Below the pieces are notes generated by a model. That model worked only from the letters and a program-made list of their open reading frames with translations. It searched no databases and was not told the DNA's origin. This document shows positions 7,108 through 12,239 of a stretch of 12,239 nt of DNA, piece by piece. The stretch's first letter is position 1; each line of letters opens with the position of its first letter. Location: NCBI GenBank assembly GCA_036741235.1, contig DAINSQ010000137.1, positions 1 to 12,239 on the forward strand, in the 5' to 3' direction. Origin of the DNA: JABWBR01 sp036741235. Its GTDB lineage: Bacteria > Bacteroidota > Bacteroidia > Chitinophagales > Saprospiraceae. The position numbers and the translations under genes were made by a program.

Positions 7108-10100
7108 TTATTTTAAGATGACCAATTTTTCAAATTCACTTTCTCCGTTAAGGTTACCGGTTCCGGCATTGGCGCGCACTTTCACCTTATATAAATACAC
7201 TCCATTTGCCAGTCGGTCGCCGAAATCGTCGCGGCCATCCCAGTGTATGCAGTCATCGCGGCGCAAGGCGCCGTCTGAAAACATGGTGTGGTCAATCGTC
7301 TTGACAAGGCGCCCCGATACGGTGTAAATCTGTACCAGTACATCGAGTTGTTGACCCGCCATGTTGTGATCAAACTGGAAGCAGGTGTTATCGGTAAAAG
7401 GGTTGGGGTAGTTGAGTACGCGCCGGAGGGCAATGCCTTCGGAAGAAGCTACGATAAATTCGGTAAGCCCCTCGCCCGAGTTGTTGGATACATCCCAGGC
7501 TTTTACGCGGATGCGATGGCGCCCTTCGGGCAATTTGGACATGGGGTAGCGCACCAGTCCTTTGGTGTAATCGTCTAACTCCGCTTCATAAAAATCGTTG
7601 AGCAGCAGCGAATTTTGGGTGTCGTCATTGAGAACGCCCTCAAGGTCGTGGCCGATGCTATTGCCGGCCACGTTGATGCCGTTGTCATCCTGCAATTTGA
7701 CGAGCAATACGGGTTTGTCATTGGTAATACTACCGAACACAAAATCTTCGGTATTCATGTATACATTGACCAACGGGCCCTGGTCGTCGGCCAAGCCGCC
7801 GGGATAAGTACCGCCGATGATGACGTTGCCGTAGGCGCCGGCAGCGTCGATCATACGCGATTCATCGGCTGCATAATAGCTGATCTTGCCGGGGCCGAAA
7901 GTATAGTTGATATCTTTGGGGATGACAAAAGTAAAGCTGAACGCGCCATTTTGCACTGATGCGCGACCCTTGAACAAAATATTGCGCTGCACATTGAAAT
8001 TGCGAACGCGGCTGCTTGGATCCTGCCCCAGCGTAGTGACGGTAGCCGTTTTATCATAAATAGTAGGGTAGACCAGTCCGTTGAAATTAGTGAGGTGCTG
8101 GCCGTTTTCATCCACAATCAGCCCTTCGATGGTAACGCGTTGCAGCGCGCGCAGGGTATCGGGGGCGCCGTCAGATACGTCGCGGTTATTGATTTTGGTG
8201 GTAGTTACGCCATAACGGGGCACGGCCAGCACCATAGCGGGATCGCCGATGAGGGCAAACTTGCGCGAGTTGGTGGTGATGGTGGGGCTTGTAAAGCTGT
8301 TTTTGGCGTGTTGCATGGCCACGCCGATAGCGGGAATGGCATTATCTTCTTTGGTAAATAAATTGAGGAGCGCCGCTTCGGTGAGCAGCGCGTTTTCATT
8401 GGCATAAACGGCCCTGGTTGTGCTGAGCAGTCCTACCGCGCCGCCATTGGGGTTGAGAATGGTTTCCTCGCCGGCGCTGACAAATCCGGGGTCGTCAAAA
8501 CCTGTAAACGAACAGGTAGCGGTAAGAAACAGGGGTAGCCGGTCGCTGTTGTCCCAATCCTGTATTTCCGTAATATTGAGAATGCGCTCCTGGGCCCAGC
8601 CTTTGGGGCCGCCGTGGCCGAGGTAGGCCATCACCAACAGTCCGCGGAAAACGGCGCGATCAATAGACTGGTTGACCTGCGAGTAGCGGTCGCCGGCCGG
8701 GGTTGACTCTTGGGGGAAGGCGTCGATATAGAGTTTGTCGATGTTGAAATTGGGGAAATTCTGTGAGATATCAACCGCTATGGCATCCGCGGAGTCGATA
8801 TGCAGGTTGATATCTTCATCGTCGCTGACAAACAGCACGCGGTTGCGCCAGTCGCGCATGGATGCCGGCGCCGTATCATAGGAAATGATTTTATTGATCA
8901 GACTTTCCGCCTCTGCGGAGGTTTTGGCGGGTAAACGTCCTACGGCAATATTCAGGATACCGCTCAACGCGTTGGAATTGCCGCCGTTGGAAAACAGGGC
9001 GTAGTAGTCGTCGGAGGGGAATGCATAAAGCGGGTTGAAGGATTCCTGCTGATAAGTGGGGATAAAATTGTTGCCCAGGGCGTAAATATCGCGGGGGTCG
9101 AAAGAGCCGTCGCCCAGTAGCAAGAGGTATTTAAAGCGTTCGGTGCGTTCAAAAATCATGCGGGCGAAATCGCGGATGGCGGTGGGGTCGAGTTTGCCCG
9201 ATGAAAATTCGTTATAAATATTTTCGACAGGGGCGATTGACACGCTTAGTCCGCTGTGTTCGGCGCGGTGTTGGGCCAATCGCTGGGCCTGGCTTTCAAA
9301 ATCGGGGTGGTAAACGATCACCATATCTATATCGGTGATGCCGTGCAGATTTTGGTTGGCGATTTTGCCGATGGGGGTCGGCGTCGGGAAATTTTTGGTA
9401 TTATCAAAAGCGATAAATTCGCGCAGTGCGCCGCCGGGGGCGCCGAAGCGGAGTTGAGCGCCTTCCAGGGTGTTTTGCTGGATTTTGGGTCCGAGGGGGT
9501 TGGTGATATCCCACACCTGGATTTGGGGGCCGGCGTTGTCCAAAACATAAGTAGCTGCGGTTTGGCCGATAGTTTCCACATTGCGGAAAGCCATTTGATC
9601 GCCGGACATACGCAGTTGACGTTGCACATTGAGTTGGATAAAATCGAGCCAGCCTTCGCTTTCACTGGCGCCGGCGGGCAGGGGGTATATCACTTTGGCG
9701 TCTACCTGATCGCCGGCGAGCGCCGCTTGCCCGGCGAGCGAGGCTGTATTGGCATAGCTGCGGTTGTTGTCGTCGAGGTCGTATACTGCCGTAGCGATAT
9801 CGCTGATGAGTTCGACGCCGTTGATTTGCAACCTGAAATGAGAGGGGCGATCGGCGCGCAGGGCCATTTCCGCATTAACAACGGCGGGTACGCCGGTTAT
9901 GAGATTGGGGAATTGGAAGACGGCAGGGTAGTTATATTCGCGGGCTACCCGGAAGTAGTCGCCAAACCATTTTTGTCCGGATCCTTGTGCGCGGTCTTTC
10001 CATTCGTGGAGCAGGTTGAGTTTGTCCTGTTCCAGCCTGGCGAAGTCGTTAAAAGCGGTAGCGGTAAAACTTGTATTGGTTTCATTGGGTTGATTAGCTA

Positions 10101-10977
10101 TACGCAGCCCATTGCCCGGGCCTATTTTTAGAAAATAATACGATTCGGTATCGTAAATATTTTTCACCATATTAAAAGTACCTGTGACGGGGTTATAGCG
10201 CCATTTGTCGGGGCCTTCGCCATAGAAGAGGATAAAATCCTGGCTGTCGAATTTGCCGTCGTCCTGACCTGATATAAAAATGGCATTTTCCAACAGATCG
10301 TCGGGGCGGTCGGCGGCCACGTCGGTGGGCAGCATGCCGCCGCCGTTGCCGTAGAGTTTGATGGCGCGGGGGTCGATATTATCGATATTATTGATTTTGA
10401 GCTGGTTTTTTAAAAAATCGTAGGTCAGTTTATAGACGCCGTTTTGGGCCACTGCCAATTTATAGATATCGCCGTCGCTGAGCGCCGAAACAGTTGTATT
10501 ATTGGGGCCGCGTTCCTGGCCCGAAGCCAAAGGCGAAGCGACAACGCGCAGTTCGGCGCTTACCAGTCGCTCGTAGCCATTGGCCGTTTTAACGATAGGC
10601 ACAAAAGCCACAACGCCGGAATAATTATTGCGATTGCGCCACACATTAGTAGTAAATTGCAGCGTTTCGGCCAATTGAGATTCATCGCCGGGGCCGGGTT
10701 GCCAGTTGAAGGGCTCGAATTGAGCGCGTAAGACTTGCACTTCCAGGCTACTATTGGTATTCAGGGGGATAGTGCGTTCCACGAACGGCAGGGAGGGGAA
10801 TCCTTCTCCGAAAACGGCGCCTTCGAAGCCCCAGCGTTGCAGTTGAATATTACCGGCTTGAAGCGCAGCGGGTTGGGCTTGCCAGTTGAGGCGTTCGTTG
10901 AGTACGACGGTTTGGGCGTTCAGCCATAATGGCGTTAATAAAGTAGCGATGATAGCTGTAAACGTCAAATGTTTCAT
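7108..10977 (-). CDS. porU: T9SS sortase PorU (C25 cysteine peptidase family)
   Basis: PorU is the surface transpeptidase of the T9SS. It removes the C-terminal sorting domain of secreted proteins and links them to their lipid anchor. The 1289-residue protein starts with a signal peptide (about 1-22, ending LNAQ). The gingipain-like C25 domain spans roughly 550-920. Its catalytic pair is H788 in AYLGHGGP and C822 in FLTATCSFTGFDDP, with other family marks at LLLGDGSFDPR (619-629) and DDYYALF (656-662). The C-terminal part has beta-sandwich segments, then YPNPFTDNT (1190-1198) and WDGRDDFGDRLANGVYLYKV (1246-1265), a FlgD-like type A sorting domain that PorU is known to keep. It is somewhat longer than the Porphyromonas protein (about 1150 residues). 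It is paired with porV, as in other Bacteroidota. The ATG at 10977 directly precedes the signal peptide. Upstream lies the divergent PorP/SprF gene. Confidence 0.95.
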   Translation of the reverse strand: MKHLTFTAIIATLLTPLWLNAQTVVLNERLNWQAQPAALQAGNIQLQRWGFEGAVFGEGFPSLPFVERTIPLNTNSSLEVQVLRAQFEPFNWQPGPGDESQLAETLQFTTNVWRNRNNYSGVVAFVPIVKTANGYERLVSAELRVVASPLASGQERGPNNTTVSALSDGDIYKLAVAQNGVYKLTYDFLKNQLKINNIDNIDPRAIKLYGNGGGMLPTDVAADRPDDLLENAIFISGQDDGKFDSQDFILFYGEGPDKWRYNPVTGTFNMVKNIYDTESYYFLKIGPGNGLRIANQPNETNTSFTATAFNDFARLEQDKLNLLHEWKDRAQGSGQKWFGDYFRVAREYNYPAVFQFPNLITGVPAVVNAEMALRADRPSHFRLQINGVELISDIATAVYDLDDNNRSYANTASLAGQAALAGDQVDAKVIYPLPAGASESEGWLDFIQLNVQRQLRMSGDQMAFRNVETIGQTAATYVLDNAGPQIQVWDITNPLGPKIQQNTLEGAQLRFGAPGGALREFIAFDNTKNFPTPTPIGKIANQNLHGITDIDMVIVYHPDFESQAQRLAQHRAEHSGLSVSIAPVENIYNEFSSGKLDPTAIRDFARMIFERTERFKYLLLLGDGSFDPRDIYALGNNFIPTYQQESFNPLYAFPSDDYYALFSNGGNSNALSGILNIAVGRLPAKTSAEAESLINKIISYDTAPASMRDWRNRVLFVSDDEDINLHIDSADAIAVDISQNFPNFNIDKLYIDAFPQESTPAGDRYSQVNQSIDRAVFRGLLVMAYLGHGGPKGWAQERILNITEIQDWDNSDRLPLFLTATCSFTGFDDPGFVSAGEETILNPNGGAVGLLSTTRAVYANENALLTEAALLNLFTKEDNAIPAIGVAMQHAKNSFTSPTITTNSRKFALIGDPAMVLAVPRYGVTTTKINNRDVSDGAPDTLRALQRVTIEGLIVDENGQHLTNFNGLVYPTIYDKTATVTTLGQDPSSRVRNFNVQRNILFKGRASVQNGAFSFTFVIPKDINYTFGPGKISYYAADESRMIDAAGAYGNVIIGGTYPGGLADDQGPLVNVYMNTEDFVFGSITNDKPVLLVKLQDDNGINVAGNSIGHDLEGVLNDDTQNSLLLNDFYEAELDDYTKGLVRYPMSKLPEGRHRIRVKAWDVSNNSGEGLTEFIVASSEGIALRRVLNYPNPFTDNTCFQFDHNMAGQQLDVLVQIYTVSGRLVKTIDHTMFSDGALRRDDCIHWDGRDDFGDRLANGVYLYKVKVRANAGTGNLNGESEFEKLVILK

Positions 10978-11030
10978 ACCTTACGCGTTGAGTTGCAAAA
11001 AAAACGTTGTGAGATAGGGGTTATTGCTTA

Positions 11031-11048
11031 TTAACGTAATAGCGTTAA
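11031..11048. promoter_or_regulatory. Dyad in the porU / porP-like divergent gap
   Basis: TTAACG and CGTTAA flank a six-base spacer, a perfect 6+6 dyad. It lies 54 bases upstream of the porU start in the 181-base divergent region. It could be an operator or a small hairpin in the porU leader. A near-match to the -7 box (GATATTTG on the minus strand, 11085 to 11078) lies farther upstream and would place the dyad in that leader. The evidence is only the symmetry. Confidence 0.3.
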
Positions 11049-11118
11049 AAAAGGTCGGCTAACCAACTTTTTAGCGTCAAATATCACTTTAATTCAGGGT
11101 TGCGGTATTAATTTAACG

Positions 11119-11128
11119 GCCAATTGGC
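11119..11128. promoter_or_regulatory. Ten-base palindrome upstream of the PorP/SprF gene
   Basis: GCCAATTGGC is a perfect palindrome 30 bases before the ATG at 11159, where a regulator could overlap the promoter. No TAnnTTTG box is found for this gene, so its promoter stays unassigned. Chance occurrence is quite possible. Confidence 0.2.
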
Positions 11129-11158
11129 TGCAATTTTACATACTGAAGCGAAGGAAAC

Positions 11159-12187
11159 ATGAAGAATTGGTTTGTAGCACTACTTTTGCCGGCGCTGGTA
11201 AGCCCGGTTTTCGGGCAAGACCCGGTTTTTAGCCAGTTTTATGCAGCGCCGCTGCATTTAAATCCGGCGTTTGCCGGGGTGACCAACGCGCCCCGCATTA
11301 CATTGAATTACAGGAATCAATATCCCAACTTCCCCAATGCATATATAACATATGCAGCGACCTACGAGCAATCCATAGAGGCTTTAAACAGCGGTTTCGG
11401 CTTGATGTTGAGCGCCGACGCAGCGGGAGACGGCATATACAAAACGAATCGCGCAGCGGCGGTATATGGCTATCGCTTGCAAGCGAGCGATGATTTTTTT
11501 ATAAAATTCGGAGTTGAAGCCGGTTTGATACAAACCGTTATCGACTGGAACCGGCTGGTGTTCGGCGATCAACTCGACCCCCTGACCGGCGCTGTTGACG
11601 GCAGCGGCAATCCCAATTTGAGCCAGGAATTGCAACCCGATCGGCTCAATAACACGGTTTTTGACGTTTCGGCGGGTTTGTTGGCCTATGGAGGGCCGTT
11701 TTACGGCGGCATTTCGGTGAAACACCTCAATACTCCCGACGAAAGTATCATCAAACTCAACGAGAACCTCAATGCCGGGCTACCTTTGCGCATGACCTTT
11801 CACGCCGGCGCCGAATTTAACCTGGGCGGGCGCAATAATAGGGGTAATACCGCGTTTATATCACCGAATGCGATGTTCATCAAACAAGGGCCTTTCGGCC
11901 AGTTTAACATAGGGGCATACGCCGGGTTCGGCCAGTTTTTCGGCGGCGCCTGGTACAGACACACCCTGTCTAACCCCGATGCAGCTATCGTTATGTTAGG
12001 TTTTCGCAAAGGCGTTTTACGCATAGGTTACAGCTACGACCTTACCCTGTCGCAGTTGGCGCAGGCGCCGGGAGGTACCGGCGGCGCCCACGAAGTATCG
12101 CTGACCATCAACTTTGACGACAGCCGCGAACTCGCCCGCAGGAAAAGGGCGTCGCGCTATAATGATTGTTTTAAGATGTTTAATTAG
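11159..12187 (+). CDS. PorP/SprF-family T9SS outer-membrane protein
   Basis: This 342-residue protein has a signal peptide (about 1-19, cut before QDPVF) followed by the family opening DPVFSQFYAAPLHLNPAFAG (21-40). Repeated amphipathic strands predict an outer-membrane beta-barrel. The family-like end HEVSLTINFD (311-320) is followed by a basic tail RRKRASRYNDCFKMFN (327-342). PorP is a T9SS component. SprF paralogs help secrete or attach particular substrates, often large adhesins with type B C-terminal domains encoded nearby. The porPKLMN genes are not visible because the window ends 52 bases after the stop, so true PorP and a paralog cannot be separated. It is divergent from porU, which suggests shared control. 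The ATG follows AAGGA at a very short three-base spacing. The stop codon runs into a heptamer repeat. Confidence 0.9.
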   Translation: MKNWFVALLLPALVSPVFGQDPVFSQFYAAPLHLNPAFAGVTNAPRITLNYRNQYPNFPNAYITYAATYEQSIEALNSGFGLMLSADAAGDGIYKTNRAAAVYGYRLQASDDFFIKFGVEAGLIQTVIDWNRLVFGDQLDPLTGAVDGSGNPNLSQELQPDRLNNTVFDVSAGLLAYGGPFYGGISVKHLNTPDESIIKLNENLNAGLPLRMTFHAGAEFNLGGRNNRGNTAFISPNAMFIKQGPFGQFNIGAYAGFGQFFGGAWYRHTLSNPDAAIVMLGFRKGVLRIGYSYDLTLSQLAQAPGGTGGAHEVSLTINFDDSRELARRKRASRYNDCFKMFN

Positions 12188-12239
12188 GTTGTAGGTTGTA
12201 GGTTGTAGGTTGTAGGTTGTGGGTTGTGGGTTGTAGGTT
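12187..12239. repeat. GGTTGTA heptamer tandem repeat
   Basis: Seven heptamers and part of an eighth fill the last 53 bases. Units 1-4 and 7 are GGTTGTA and units 5 and 6 are GGTTGTG. The first G of the array is the last base of the TAG stop of the PorP/SprF gene. The window edge cuts the array, so its true length is unknown. It resembles the heptanucleotide short tandem repeats known from some bacterial intergenic regions. No function is evident. Confidence 0.9.

Noticed and set aside
9256..10131. Open frame of 291 codons on the plus strand within porU
   Set aside because: It lies opposite a well-supported sortase gene, has no family features and no promoter box, and fits a codon-bias shadow.
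11181..11188. TACTTTTG, an exact TAnnTTTG match on the plus strand
   Set aside because: It lies inside the signal-peptide codons of the PorP/SprF gene, downstream of its start, with no -33 element.

Overview
The window looks like chromosomal DNA from a Bacteroidota bacterium, most likely of the Saprospiria type. Three protein genes belong to the type IX secretion system (T9SS), which occurs only in the Bacteroidota-Chlorobi-Fibrobacteres group. Two promoter boxes match the Bacteroidota -7 element TAnnTTTG. Start codons have little or no Shine-Dalgarno sequence, as is usual there. The carotenoid pair (CrtD-like desaturase plus CruF-like hydratase) fits the saproxanthin/myxol-type monocyclic carotenoids known from this phylum. 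Placement at order level is inference.

Layout. Positions 46-2170 (minus strand) hold a two-gene carotenoid unit, crtD then cruF, whose stop and start overlap. Positions 2171-2332 are a gap filled mainly by a G-rich/C-rich imperfect inverted repeat. Positions 2333-5218 (minus) encode a 961-residue NtrY-like sensor histidine kinase with about 12 membrane segments, a GTG start and no response regulator in view. Positions 5344-5757 (plus) are the RNase P RNA gene rnpB, with a TAnnTTTG promoter just upstream and a strong hairpin terminator just downstream. Positions 5816-7027 and 7108-10977 (minus) are porV and porU, the outer-membrane shuttle protein and the sortase of the T9SS. Across a 181-base divergent gap, 11159-12187 (plus) encodes a PorP/SprF-family T9SS outer-membrane protein.

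How the genes work together. PorU and PorV belong to the same cell-surface attachment complex: PorV carries substrates and PorU cleaves their C-terminal signal and joins the protein to its anchor. PorP/SprF proteins assist T9SS function at the outer membrane. CrtD and CruF would introduce the 3',4' double bond and the 1' hydroxyl of a monocyclic carotenoid. The kinase and rnpB have no evident functional link to their neighbours.

Between-gene DNA is short, and no gene-free stretch exceeds 300 bases apart from rnpB itself. Both window edges carry short tandem repeats that abut or overlap stop codons: a decamer array at the left and a heptamer array at the right. I see no tRNA, CRISPR array, insertion sequence, prophage or defence system. 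I did not find a convincing undescribed system. The most unusual features are the repeat DNA at gene ends, the kinase's architecture and the calcium-site-like loop of PorV.
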